Positions 12,831 to 25,335 of a DNA stretch of 64,000 nucleotides are shown in pieces. How positions within the stretch are numbered: the first letter of the stretch is position 1; every line of letters begins with the position of its first letter. The stretch spans positions 53,607,561 through 53,671,560 of the forward strand of contig NC_088775.1 of the NCBI RefSeq assembly GCF_954871325.1. The letters are read 5' to 3'. A program made the position numbers and the translations under genes. The DNA comes from Gordionus sp. m RMFG-2023. Lineage: Eukaryota; Nematomorpha; Gordioida; Chordodea; Parachordodidae. Below the pieces are notes generated by a model that saw only the letters and a list, made by a program, of their open reading frames with translations, was not told where the DNA came from and did no database searches.

Positions 12831-12994
12831 ACATGGTTGTTCAGATTTGTATTCTATATGATATGAATATTATATTGATATTCTACATCTATAATGTATA
12901 TAAAAGCCTTGTCACAAAAATAGCGTTACGCTCTCATGTCACACTTTTCATGTCCCACGTTATAATATATATTCAAAAAATCGTTAATTTTGAA

Positions 12995-13078
12995 AAGTGC
13001 CTGTGGCCCAATCGGGCAAGAACTTCGCTTACAAATCTAGATGGATTATTGGACTGTTCGAATCCCGGCAAATGTTTT
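12995..13078 (+). repeat. tRNA-derived SINE head (Val-like)
   Basis: It contains an A-box-like TGGCCCAATCGGGCAAG and a canonical B box GTTCGAATCCCGGC, spaced as in a tRNA. An anticodon-loop-like CTTACAA lies between them. The stems are imperfect and the 3' end runs into T/A-rich DNA, so this is a SINE head or tRNA pseudogene, not a working tRNA. Confidence 0.5.
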
Positions 13079-13099
13079 TTTTCTTAATCTGGTAAAATA

Positions 13100-13900
13100 T
13101 TTTTTTTACTTAATCTGACAAAATTAATCAAATAGATACGATTCAAAGAGTACCAGATTTATTTAAATACTTTTTTAATTCTTGAATTTATGTATAATTT
13201 TAAATTTAAACCATTATATGGGGAATCAGTATTTTCTCTTTTATTTGATGAGGGATGCCTATCTTATGAGGTGTTATTTAAAAATTTATATTTATTTAGG
13301 GTTATTCTAAAATTTTCCATTATTTTTATAAAATATGTTAATAAAGTATATATTTAGTAATTTTAATTTATGTGTACAATTAAAAAGTCTTTTAAAATAA
13401 ATTTTTATTCATCTGTATTTTATAATCTAAAAATTTATTCTTGCAGATGAGAGTTTTATAGATCCATTCCACATTGAATTTTATACAACTTTATATCTCT
13501 TAATTAGGTAATTTTTATGCATATGTAAATATTTGCATCTCTCTTATCTTTTCTGAAATTGGCCTTTCTACATGCATTCCATAGTTTTGTTTATTATCTC
13601 ATAACTTCATAATTTAATTGTAGAATGTATATTTTTCATAATTATTATAACATTTTTAATTAAATGTATAACTTTTTTGTTTAACTTATATATAATTTGA
13701 CTATGATTAAAGTTAACCTCCTATTATTTGTTAACTTAGACTATCTTTTTATTTTTTCTAATGTAATTTAATAACAATGTCTTAAATTTAAATTTATTAA
13801 ATCATTTGGAAGGGTGGTGGTTTGTTTAAAATTTAAATTAGAATGAACATATTTTTAGCATGGTACTTTAATATGTATTCATGATTTTCATATAAATACC
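13100..13900. other. A+T-rich stretch without features
   Basis: No gene or clear repeat was seen. Confidence 0.45.
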
Positions 13901-13959
13901 AGGCAGGAGCTAACCAGTAGAATGATAGGTAAATCAGATATTTCCCCTTCATTTGATCC

Positions 13960-15245
13960 TAATTTTGAAAAATTTACCCAATAATATAAATGACAAAAAA
14001 AAATATACATATTAGACAGATTTAATTCTTATAAACCCCAACATCACACCTATTTTTCTGGATCCAAGGAAAAAATAAATTATTCTGGGTTTTCCTGGGT
14101 TTGGGAAATATTTTTCACAATTTATATGGACTTGGTGGGAAACATTTTTTTAAATTAATATAGTCTTAGATTCCTGAAAATATTTTAATTTTAAATATGG
14201 GTTAGAAATTGGCCTGAAAATTTCTTTTGGAGACATGGCCAGGCCTGATCAAATACCAAGGCCCATGCAACTTTCATATTCTGATTGTATTTTTAAATGC
14301 ATCGTGACTTTTTATATATTTTATTTCAGTTCTCAACTATCAAAATTATTATGGTCTTTTTGAGAAAATTTTCCCAAGCGTGGACCTGGCTTGTGATTTT
14401 TTTTAATATTAGGCATAGGTGTAATATTTAACACAGAATATTTATATGGCCCTCAGGTAAAAGCTAATTTAAATATATTTTTATAAAAATAGTATTCATT
14501 CTCAGTCTTAATAGTTGGCCTTTGCCTGAAGTAGGGGTAAGCTGGGTTAAATAGAATAAAAAATAGATATGGTTTTTAGAGATTTACCTATCTCCCGGGT
14601 TGGGAAAAAATTGTGAAAGTTACTATGGGTTGGCCAGGCTTGGGTAAAATTTTTATAGGTTGTGCTGGGTTTGAAGAATATTTCTATAAATTATATTAGG
14701 CTGGGCTTGGGGAAAATTTTTCAAAAATATTATGTGCTAGAATGCTTGAGAATTTTTTTATTATTAACTATGAGTCAGACATTGGCCTAAAAAAAATTTT
14801 ATGCAGGCCTGGGCTCGGCCTGATCAAAAAACCTAGGTCCATGAAAATCTGATTTTGATTGTATTTTTAACATTATGATTATTTTATTTCAGTTCTCAAC
14901 TACCAAAATTATTATATTCACTGGGCTTGGAAGAATTTTTCAAAATTATTATGGCTTTGTACTTTGCCTGGGAATTTTTTTAATATTAAATATTCGGTAT
15001 AAATGATCAGTAATATTTATCAAATAATATTGGTATTATCAAGTAAAAGCTTTAAGTTTAATTTTACCAAACCATAGTATTTACATTTAGTTTTAATGGA
15101 TTAAACCTGGCAAGAAAGGGGGGAAGGGAGGAAGGATTAAAAGAATAATAATTGGATATTATTTCCAAATAAGAGGTAACAACTATCATAAAAGTAAGAA
15201 GAAAATCTCATTCCCCGTCATTTTTGACGGGCTATCTTCTAGTTA
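13960..15245. repeat. Dispersed repeat with GGCCTGG/TTGGGC words
   Basis: Degenerate internal repeats of a few hundred bases share phrases such as TTAAATATGGG, GGCCAGGCCTGATC, CCCATGCAACTTTCATATT and TTATTTCAGTTCTCAACTA. The same phrases occur at 30040-31200. Both copies finish in CCCGTCATT-TTGACGG, then TTCTAGTTATAT or TAGCTAGTTATAT (about 15208-15245 and 31170-31205), which looks like a shared terminus. It is non-coding and of unknown class. Confidence 0.55.
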
Positions 15246-15364
15246 TATATAAATATACTATATATGTATGCTTATATTTTATCTTACGAATAAAAGTTGT
15301 ATGTCTTTTATCTGTAGTTAAATTTTACAAAATAAATTTAATATTCGATCTTTTATAACTTATG

Positions 15365-15460
15365 GTTAAATAAAATTTTCGAATCGAATAATCATTTTAT
15401 TATCGAATAATGAATTATTCGATTTTAACGAATACGAATAGTTTCATTATTCGATGTGTA
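15365..15460. repeat. ATTCG-rich repeat block, right copy
   Basis: Dense ATTCGA / TATTCG / GAATACGAATA words pair with the block at 11945-12125. Confidence 0.45.
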
Positions 15461-15469
15461 TTTTTGTTT

Positions 15470-17470
15470 TTATAGGGATGTATTGCTGAAACTAAATTAT
15501 TTTATTTTATTAAATGCTTAAAAAATTGATAGAGTGAGCTTTTTAAATTTTATATTGGCGGCTTGGGTTAAAATTTATTTATAAATAATAGGAGGGCGGG
15601 TAAAAAATTTTAAACTAATGGGCAGGTATATTTTTTTAAAAAAATAGAAAAAATAGGGCGGGTTGGGCAGTTGGGTTAAATTTTTTAAATATTGGACGGA
15701 CGGGCTTATGGGCTAAAAAATTCCCCATGCAGTCTAGGGTGATTATTAAGACATTAATAACCTTTTACACTAAAATCGGATTCTTTTTAAAATTCATTTT
15801 TAACCAAATAACTGAATGTAAAAATATAACTATTAAGAATGATGACCGATTTTTACACTAAAGTCATTTAATTCCTATTTGAAATGTATATATTTCGCCG
15901 TAATAATTATATTTTAAAAAATGACAACTAAAGACAGAAACACTATTAAGATTATATATGTAGTAACGGGATATGGAATCTCTCACTCTCAGTATGGATT
16001 ATTGCATATTTTTTGTTTCATTTGTTAAAATCTTAATTCCCTAAATAATTTGGATCTTTAAAAAACTTTGATTGCATTTTTAGGTATAATTTTTAGTTTT
16101 TGTTTTATTTGTATTATGATTTGTTTTTTAACCTCATAATTAAAATTTGAATTCCAAAAAATATATTGGAAATAGATAATATTTTGGATAAGTCGAATGC
16201 AGGCAAAATAATAACACACACTATTGGTTTAGGCAAATAATTTTCATAAAAGGATTAAATTATCAAACTTTGAAGTTCCTGATAAAGAAATATCTTTTAT
16301 CGACACTTCAAAAAAATCATACCAGTTATCATAATAAATCAATGTGAAAATGTATGCTGGCACGCATAAGAACAAACTAAATTGCTCTACCTATCATTCA
16401 GGAAAAATAAAATGTTGCAATAAATAATGAATTATTAAATATTCATATGTATTTTGCAATTCTAGTGTATAATGTATAATTTTTATATAATATTTTATAC
16501 TCTGAATTATTATATATTTGCATATAATTTGAATTTGATAGATTAATAAAAGTCAAGGGTTTTAGGATGGTAAATCCTAAGAAAATAGGAGAATCTATGG
16601 GGAGATAAAGGTTTAAAACCTCCCCATTGTCAAAAACGTTTATCAAATTATTACAATTTTAGTATACTTATATAAAACAAATATAAGAACATACAAACCT
16701 GAAGGATTTCTCGTTTATCTCAGGCGCATAAACGGAATTTGTTATGGATAAAAAAAATTTCTATAAAAGTTATTCAAGTATATCTTAAGTTTCAGAAATT
16801 TATTACGACTAATGACCATATATTGACAATTTCTAATACATAAATTCAGGCACGTACGAAGATATTTGATATAGAAAGGAGGGGAGGGGGGGGGGGGAGT
16901 CATTAAAAAATTTAGAATTATTTTAGGAGTTATTCAAAAATACCATAAGTTTCTTAATATTGACAATTTCAAATCAATAGCGACACTAAGGGTTAAGGCG
17001 CAAGAGCTCGAGTCCCCTGAAAAATTTGAAGAGACTCCAGAAAATATTTTTTATACCCAAAGTGGTTCATTTTGAAAATATTAGTAAAAAACGCATGTAT
17101 GTGAAAATAATTTTAAAAAAATTTGAGCTCCCGGAAGGCCCCAGTTTCAAATACACGCATTTAAATATAAATTAAGGTTAAAATATTAAATATATATAAT
17201 AGGTGTATAAATGTCTCCAAATAGAACTTAGTAAAAAAATATACATTTTTTAAGCATTTAAAATTTGATATATAAATTTTAATTATATTTAAAAAAATGT
17301 TAAAAATATATATTAATGGCAATAATACTCTAAAGAATTATTGCATGTATAACTTACAAAATGTTCGTGAAAAAAAATAGTATATTAAAAATAAATGTCT
17401 CGAAAATGATTTTCTAAAAAATATTTTAAGCATTTAAAATTTATATAAATTTAAATTATAAGCGTTATTC
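15470..17470. other. A+T-rich stretch with GGGCGGG words and a G tract
   Basis: There is no gene. Between about 15590 and 15700, GGGCGGG-type words recur. At 16851 the sequence CAGGCACGTACG resembles a terminus (compare the inverted GCGTACGCGCCTG at 47951-47963), and it is followed by a G homopolymer near 16887-16899. No matching opposite end was found. Confidence 0.4.
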
Positions 17471-17473
17471 TTG

Positions 17474-18945
17474 GGTTTGACTAAACTGCAAATGCTAAGG
17501 TAAACTGCAAATGCCAAGGTAAACTGCAAATAGGTAAAAAAAATTGATATATATTCTATTCATTCATTACCATGCCAGAAATTGCACGAAGTGCAATTTC
17601 ATCACCCACCAGGAGTTGAAGCGTGCATCATGTATTTTCACTAGTATATAGATCCCATACATGATATCTACCAGTTTTATTATAGTAGACGGTACCATGT
17701 AGCCAGTTAGCAAAGTGAAGAAGGAAGAAGTACAATAATGGTGATGTATTAGTTCCGTTACCGGCAGAATAGTGTTAAGGAGAAAAAAAATAAAAATAAT
17801 GTCATATAAAAAATGTACCTGCATCCTTAAGTGGTATTTAGTGAGGCAACAAAAAATAATAACCCTTATATCTTGGTAAGTATTGAGAGTTTATGTTAAG
17901 TTTGCATGAAGAGTCTCTTCCTTGTTTGTTGTTCGGTGTGCCAAATGTCGTATGTGCTGTAGATTTTGTATGTGCTGTGCCAATGATATTTGGGTTCGTC
18001 CGAGTTATTGCGTTATTATTATAACCAGTTTATCTTCTCATTGTCCATTATACAACTAATAGTTTCGTAATTGTTATCGTTATCTTCGCCGATATCGTGT
18101 GTCCAGAAAAGAAGGTCGTGGGTTAATAAAAGGAAGTTAAGTTATGTTGTTGTTGTTCATTCAGGTTATTATCACAAAATATACTTATTCCATTTATTGC
18201 AAGAACGTAAAAGAGAAGAACGGTTTCAAGGCCATATTTTAACATGTATTGTAAATGTTCCTTTAGGTGTTTCTTGTTTTTGCTGAGCGCCATGAAATCT
18301 GCAAACGAGAGGTTAATCAGGTCCATATCTTTCAAACATTTCGCCAACCAATAGTATTTAGGAGTTTTCTTCTTACTGTCAGGGCACCATTTCAAGGACG
18401 AGAATATCATATTTTCTTGCGAGTGTCTTAAGCTATGTCCTAGTAATTCTAGTTCTCAAGGGTATGATGATTGGTAGGATGTCGCATCTATTCCAGAGGT
18501 TGTATTTGATGTGTTGTATGGGTAATACGTTTTGGTGATTCTTCTAAGGCATTTGTTTATAAATGTCTGAATTGTGTTGATGTTACTTTTTGATTCATTT
18601 TCTTATGATATGTATAACTTATAAAAATTATATTATTAGATATAATCAATAAAAAATGAATAGATATTAATAGTTGTATTTCCTTTTATCTCATGAATCC
18701 TTTAATATAACTAAATTAAAAATAATTATTTAATTTTACCAAAGGATTAAACTCTTTATTATGAGATAAAAGGATACAACTATATATAATTGAATATATC
18801 TAAGAATATAATTTTTTATTATTTATAGAATAAGAAAATGAACCTCGCTACAATTAAGAGAGAATATAAAAAAATTTTTACCTAAGCATTTGCAGTTTAC
18901 CTTGGCATTTGCAGTTTACCTTAGCATTTGTAGTTTAGTCAAACC
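17474..18945. mobile_element. TIR element with triplicated 19-bp end repeat
   Basis: The left end (17474-17530) and right end (18882-18945) are inverted copies. Each begins GGTTTGACTAAAC and contains about three direct units of the form AAACTGCAAATGCYAAGGT. A weak duplication ATTCT lies outside both ends (17467-17471 and 18947-18951). The interior carries a minus-strand LINE tail but no transposase, so it is non-autonomous. The superfamily is undetermined. Confidence 0.65.
18123..18600 (-). pseudogene. LINE (non-LTR) ORF2 C-terminal tail
   Basis: On the minus strand the order of motifs is FINKCLRRITK (about 18540-18575), NLWNRCDILPI in another frame (about 18470-18510), ELLGHSLRHSQEN (about 18411-18452), then SLKWCPDSKKKTPKYYW. 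This matches the tail downstream of RT in many animal LINE ORF2 proteins, known to me as CLRRIL...LW-R...GHVLR...W-P-GKRKRGRP...W. Frameshifts and a stop near 18459 separate the blocks, and the RT and endonuclease are absent. It lies wholly inside the TIR element of 17474-18945. The clade (RTE-like or another) cannot be set from the tail alone. Confidence 0.6.
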
Positions 18946-19055
18946 GATTCTCTTTATTATCGAGATCTTCCTCCAAATTATTTGTACTTATATTTAATAA
19001 ATCGAAATCTTTCTTTATATCGTCACTTTTGTCATCTACTGTTCTTCAAAATTAA

Positions 19056-19760
19056 TTATTTTATTTTACTGTCACTTTTTATTGAATTCCTGGCCATCAG
19101 GTTATTCCAGTTGTTTGTTCTCATAACTAAATTTATTGTTGTAATGTTGATTCGTAATATGTCATAATGTTTTATGTCTATATTCTGTGTTGTTTTTAGT
19201 TCTTGAGTTAAACCTGTCGTTATAATTATATTGTCTTCCATTCCTTTAATGGTAATTGTTGTAAACCTGTCCTGACAATTATATTTGTTGTAATTTTGGT
19301 TACTTGGTGTATAATTATTGTATCGAATGTTGAATCTTTGACTGAAAGCCAGGTTGCAAAACCACTGAGCGTAGTTGTTGTCATGTTGTAACAATTGTTT
19401 GCATGCATGAAATTTATTTTTGCCACTCGTAACCTGCTTAATATGTGCCTCAGCTTTATATATCTCACCAGTGTCCAACTTAGGTATGATATTTTCAGTA
19501 TCAACCTCAATACTTAATTCGTTACCTATATTCACTATCTCATCTATCGTATCAGCATTTTTCGCTTAATTTCCATCTAATGGTTATCAAATAAGTGGAG
19601 ACTTTTATCTTTTCGATCGTTGTCAAAATTAAAATCTTTTGATTGACAAATTCTTGCTATCCAATCGGCAAACATTTCACCCTTAAATAGTGTCGCATTG
19701 GGAAATTCAATAATTTTCTTCTTAATTTGGGATGGAAAATAGAATTTTATTTACTACGAC
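19056..19760 (-). pseudogene. LTR-element gag-like fossil
   Basis: A minus-strand coding-like region resembles the gag of the gypsy fossil at 6476-11589 in style. It has a block with FKGEMFADWIARICQ upstream, comparable to the IFGKWVTRLCK block there, and an Asn/Tyr-rich downstream part. No LTR or pol was found nearby. It is broken in several places and the relation is inferred by eye. Confidence 0.35.
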
Positions 19761-19769
19761 GTCTCAGAC

Positions 19770-21140
19770 CCTAAACTCCTCATCCATCGATATGGTCCTA
19801 ACATTTTGGTATATATTCTTAGGCAAATGATTAGTTAATAGAATCATTTTGTTACTACTGCTTAATTTACTAATTTCAAAAATATCTTTCACTCTTTAAT
19901 ATAAGAATGAATATATCTTATATTCATTTAGGAAAAGCTAAAGAGGTCTCCCATCCTTAGGTAGACTGATGCCTCAGTTTCCCTTTTGTGGAAGATTTAG
20001 CCATAAATAAAAAATTTAATTTTGTTTAAAAAAAATTTATTTTATTTGCATATTTTAATAATAGTAAATTTTTTATTTTAAAAAAAGCTATTTTAATTTA
20101 AAAAATTAAATATAAATATGAACAATATAAAATTAAAAAAAATTTTTAAAATAAAACAAATAAAAATATATTAAAATTATTTTAAAAAAATAAATGTATA
20201 TATATAAATTTTATATAAAAAAAAGAACTAAAAAGAATATTTAAAAAATGGTACAATATCACCCTAGAGAGGAGTGAATGCTAAAAATTATTCTTATTTT
20301 ATTCTATATAATTTATTGTATCAATATTAAATAGTCGTCCTTCGATATGTTAGTATCGGTTATGATGATTATTATTTAAGTTCACTTTAAAAGAAAAAGG
20401 AAGAACTGTGTTGCTGCCACTATGTCATATTATGATTAGTGTCTACATGATAGCATTTTCACTGGATGCAAATTCCCCAAAAACCCATAATAACTCCCCT
20501 AAAAAATTTCTTCTACATTATTAATTACACCTTTTTAATTATATATTCCCTTATTATTAAAAAGAATTACTTTTATTTTAAATCTACTATCAACTAAAAT
20601 ATTGTGAATATAAAAGAGTTATTTTTAGATCGCGAATTCAAAAAAGCTAAATCATTTACGATGAATGTTTTATTATAGTATATTGTTTGGCATGAATATG
20701 AGTTTGCTGAGAATGTCTGACCCTTTTAAATTACATTTAAAAGCATAGCAGAAAGTTTTATTTGGAAAATGATGTCTATGAGTTTGTTTGCAATATATAG
20801 ATTTGGTCGATGATCAGCAATATCATTGTATTATAATAGGTCTATAAATAAAGTATTAATTTTTACAGCAATATATATTGCCCTATTTCTAAAAATTTAA
20901 TAGATAACCCCCAATAAATTTATCATACACCCTTAAAGGTGCCTACCCCCTACCCCCCTCAAAAATGTGGATACAAACCTTTCCTAACCCTCCCTCCACC
21001 CCCCCCCTTCCCGGCTCATATAGACGCTGATTGTGGTAACCTGAGCGTAGATTTTTATTTGATGTATCTTCAACTTTAATAATGAAAAGAATGATAAGCA
21101 TAGGATGGAAAATCCTATGAGGTTGGGAAATATTTCAGGA
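19770..21140. other. A+T-rich stretch with C-rich patch
   Basis: No gene is supportable. Short C-rich runs at about 20945-21010 sit next to CCGGCTCATATAGACGCTG and resemble a worn hAT-type end. No partner or TSD was found. Confidence 0.4.
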
Positions 21141-21144
21141 TTAA

Positions 21145-22740
21145 TGTAGTAATTGTATTAATATATAGATAATATTGACATAATGTTTATATATGTATGC
21201 ATATTGTCGGGTAATGTTTAACTGTCTAACATTATTATTAGAAATAGAAGCTTCTATTATATATTGTCATATTCTAATTTATGAAGGATCGTAGTTGTAT
21301 AAATAAACGAATGAGTTATGAATTCTCCTATGTTATCTGATATGTGAAATTAGCCTATATAAATTATTAACACAGAACTATTTTGTAAATGTGATATTTG
21401 TTTGAGCAATATGAATCTATTGAATGTTTTTTGAAATAAATTATGGAGAATGGGGAAAATATGATAAAATTATGATTGATAATGAACTTAATTTAAAATA
21501 TTTTAATGGTATATGAATGAATTGATTATGAAATCTGATATTGAATATTGAGATATTTATGAAATGGTACAATTATATCTGATTTAACCTACACAAAAAA
21601 TTATTATAATTGCTGACAAAAAAAATTGATTGATGAGAATATGGTATAATCTATTATCTATGGAAATATGATAATTATTGGAGTTAACAAAATGACCTTG
21701 AAAGAAATTGAGATTATCAAAATTTTACTGAATATGGGAAAACGGGATTATTAATGATAAAGTTACAATTATATGGAAACTGAGTTGATGGATCATGGTT
21801 ATTGAACTAAGGTAATATAGACATTTGCAAAATGGATCATGATAAAGAAACCTGGCTCATTTAGACATAAAGATATAATGATGTGGGCTCTCAAATCACA
21901 TGACGTATGAAAATATTATTGAGGCTTCCGTGAGCCAGATGTACCCGTATTTAAGTTAAAAGATTACTGATGACTTCTTCCGCGATGTAGGTATATGGGT
22001 TATCAAGGGGTCATCCAAGGATAGAGATCTCTTGAGCTCTAGGGGAACGGTGACCTCGTGGGTAGTTCAAGTAGAATGTCGATTAATCTAAATGGACTCG
22101 ATAACAATACTCCGGCGGCATTGAGGTTGATACTCCGGTGAGAAATTAAGCATACAATGGAGTCGATAAGAATATCTGTTGATATTGATCCGGTGGGAGA
22201 TTAATCAACAAAGAAAAAGATATGTGTATTCGGGGAGACCGTTGATATTAATGCTCCGGAGGGATATCATTCAACAAGGGAAACGATATTGATACTTTAG
22301 GTGAAATCGATCGTGCCAAGGCAGTTAATATTGATACTTTTGAGAAATCGAAAATTTGATTGGCGGGCGGGGGGGGGGGGGTAAATGTTAGAGAGGGGAA
22401 CAGCATACGGTTAATGTAAGTGGAGACCAAAGAAAACGATTTTTTAGGATAAACTTTAAGTCGTGGATATCTTTAGGGGATGTAGATTTCCTTTCAATTA
22501 ATGAAGGGAAAATATAGTAATGTAGAAATTATATGTATAATTGCATTCTAATACATATATAGATAATATTGTTATAATGATTATATATGTATGAATAATG
22601 TCGGGTAATTTTTAACTAACTTACATTATTATTAGAATGTAGAAACTTTTATTATATATTGATATACCCTATTTTATTAATAAACCAATGAGTTATGTAT
22701 TCTCCTATGTTATCTGATATGTGAAGTTATCCCTTTCATA
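21145..22740 (+). mobile_element. LTR-like direct-repeat pair, possible TRIM fossil
   Basis: About 200-bp direct repeats lie at 21145-21350 and 22521-22735. They share TATAGATAATATTG, GTCGGGTAAT, ATTATTATTAGAA and TTCTCCTATGTTATCTGATATGTGAA. Both start TGTAG. The right copy follows a purine-rich run (ATGAAGGGAAAATATAG), as a 3' LTR would. The interior has no open frame but contains degenerate repeats around TTGATATTGATCCGGTGGGAG (about 22090-22340). No target duplication or primer site could be fixed, and the copies have diverged clearly, so this is old. Confidence 0.45.
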
Positions 22741-22907
22741 TGGTAATCACATTCTAAATTATATAAATATAATAGCGATCATGATCATGATCCATTTCTT
22801 ATTTAAATTTCTGAAGGAAAATTTTTTTAAAATTAATTAATATTAAAATAAATTAAGTGTGGTGTAAATTTGTAATTGAATAATATAATATAATATTTAG
22901 AATATAT

Positions 22908-25030
22908 TTATTTATAATTAAAATTAGCCTTTAATAATAAAATTTTTTCTAAGTTATTATCATTTAAACATACACGTCTTTCTTTAAGTACATGTTTAGC
23001 TTTACTAAACAAGCGCTCCACAGGAGCACTTGATGGCAAAGGTGTGTTATATTCAGTAAATATTTTTTTAAAATTTACATAAGTATTAAAAATATTAATT
23101 GAATCATCATATGAATAAAAAAAATTATTAATGGAAAGGTCATTTTGTGAAGAATTTTTCCCCCAAAAGGTATCTATTTCATCCATACATTCATTTAAAA
23201 CATCTAAATGTGGTTGATCCTACAGGTTTTCCAAATGTGCAATTGATGGGTGCGATTTCATCCGGTGCAAAAACTTTGAAGATAGTACTGTATTGTATGG
23301 GTTGAATCATTAATAAAAAATAATACTATATCTACTGATCAGGCAAATTTTTTATTTTAATCATATTTATTTACAGATCCTATGAACATTAAATCTCAAT
23401 AGTGATAGTAATCATCAAAATTACACTAAAGAATTTAAACTTAAAATCAGCCATCACCCACCTTTAAAGTAATTAAATTATACTGTAGTTCTCGGGTATA
23501 GGCTCTTTTTTGCCCCACTCCTTTTTACTAAGCCTATAGAGGTTTAAGCAACATTTTGCGAAATGTTGCGCCTACAAGTACGTGCGGCTTGCCCACAAAC
23601 GTGTGAAGGGCTCCTCATTTTTCTCCCCCTAATTAACTATCCAATTTGATGGATTTGAGGAAAATCTAGCGTAACTCTGTTGTACCCACAACCAGAGGGC
23701 GAAACCGCTTTTATCACGTAAATGTGCAATTAACATTCTTTTACCAACATTGTGGCAGAATAATATAAGGCTAATTTAGCTTAGATTTTGAGTAAATTTT
23801 TCCTTCTATATGTTACTTTCATCATACAGTGAAGGAAATCTATTTTAGAAATGGTAATTATATTAAATAAGAGTTCATTCATATAAATCAGATATCTGCA
23901 AATATCACCCCTTAAAAATTTTATAGTCAGACCTGGCCCATTATCTGTATGTATAGTGTTTATATTTGAGTCATATCATAAATATTGATTATTTAATATT
24001 ATATTTAGACTAATATACAAAGAAATAAGCATATTGTAATTTATTTCCAAAGAATATTAATCAGAATATTATTTTATAATTCAAACCTTTTATGACTGTG
24101 CTGGCCCATTAAAACTTTACCAGATATCAGAGGCTTAGTAGGCCTGGCCTGTTAAAAATATTTTACTAAATTTGCCAAAATCATTGCAATTTTTTAATAA
24201 ATTTACAGATCTTTTATCTATCAATATAAAATAATTGCATAAAAATTTAATTTATCTATTAGAATGGTTAGAAGTGGTGTTAGATGTCCCTGGTCTATAT
24301 TATCCTCCTGCTGTAAGATCTTTAATGATACCTTATTATTTAAATTTTAGTTATTTAAATAACAATATCATTATATTACTCATGCATATTTTTTGATAAA
24401 GAAACATTCCTACATTGTGAATCCAATTTGATCTCAAACTTCTACTTCTGAAAATTTTTCAGACTCTAGTCCATTAACTTCATTGACTGAAAATAGGAGT
24501 CATCGGATCTTGTTGGGGACTATAAGATATCTTCCCAATTTCTCCAATAGAATATCAGCCATGGGACATATTTTGTTTGTTAATTAAAGTAAAATATTTA
24601 GCAATTTATCTTGATATTCGCTTAAAATTGATATAATTTTACGCCTTCGCATCTGTGGTTGTAATAAGGTTCAGATTGTGACAATAACAACGTTGATTAA
24701 TTGGTAAGCTAATAGTTGGTACTATCTTCTTCATTTTCTTCAAAAACTCTAGAAAAAATATATAATTTATTTTAAATAATTTTTTTGTTAAATATTAATA
24801 TTACTTAAAAGCTTTGACAAAGTTGGTGCCATTTTCGATCACCATCTTCACCACATTGTTAGTTATTATTAATTTTATAAATCTTATGAATATCCATAAT
24901 TTTCTTAGTCAAAACATCATACGTTTGCTATCCAATTATGCGTCTCAGTACAAAAGGTAATCTTTTCTTAAGGGTTAATGGGTCCAGCCAATGGGCAGTA
25001 ACTCCGATAAAAGCCCTAAACATAATAAAA
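22908..25030 (-). pseudogene. Decayed hAT transposase gene
   Basis: Read on the minus strand, successive hAT blocks appear in the right order. FIGVTAHWLDPLTLKK and QTYDVLTKKIMDIHK (about 24900-25025) match the RNase-H-like core. LPINQRCYCHNLNLITTTDA (about 24640-24705) matches the Cys/His block. VPNKIR (about 24500-24520) takes the place of P-x-x-TRW. At the end LPSSAPVERLFSKAKHVL (within 22908-23186) is the dimerisation domain. Stops, shifts and an inserted dispersed repeat (23490-23780) break it. No zinc finger was located. The upstream edge abuts the palindromic region beginning about 25020. Confidence 0.65.
23490..23780. repeat. Dispersed repeat, copy A
   Basis: Shared with 53270-53580: TACAAGTACGTGCGGCTTGC, CCCACAAACGTGT, AAGGGCT, and downstream CTAGCGTAACTCTGTTGTA and GAGGGCGAA-CGTTTTATCACGTA (consensus style). 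It is more G+C-rich than its surroundings and non-coding. It lies inside the decayed hAT gene, so it inserted later. Class unknown. Confidence 0.5.
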
Positions 25031-25335
25031 ATTAATATTAGGCCAATGCATAATCCATATTTAAAATTCAAAAATCTTAAAGCACTCTATTTTTAAATTT
25101 TATCCAATATGATTTCCATCACAAATTTAAATTTTGATATTTCTAATACATGCTCACGGTATACATTGCAACAATTTAACCTTTTTTTCTCCTAAATTTT
25201 AATATTTATATATAATTTATTAATAAAGTATATTTAGTACCATACATACAAACTAAATAATTACCCTTCAACCTCGTCAGTTAGTATGGTAATAAACGGC
25301 AGAATTTTAAAAATATAAGTTATTAATTAATATAT

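Noticed and set aside
12995-13078. Functional tRNA-Val gene
   Set aside because: A and B boxes are present, but acceptor and anticodon stems do not pair well. A SINE head or pseudo-tRNA is more likely.
22366-22382. Long G and C homopolymers (also 1865-1880 and 16887-16899) as regulatory G-quadruplexes
   Set aside because: Most lie near worn transposon ends, where such runs are part of the element. There is no gene nearby to regulate.
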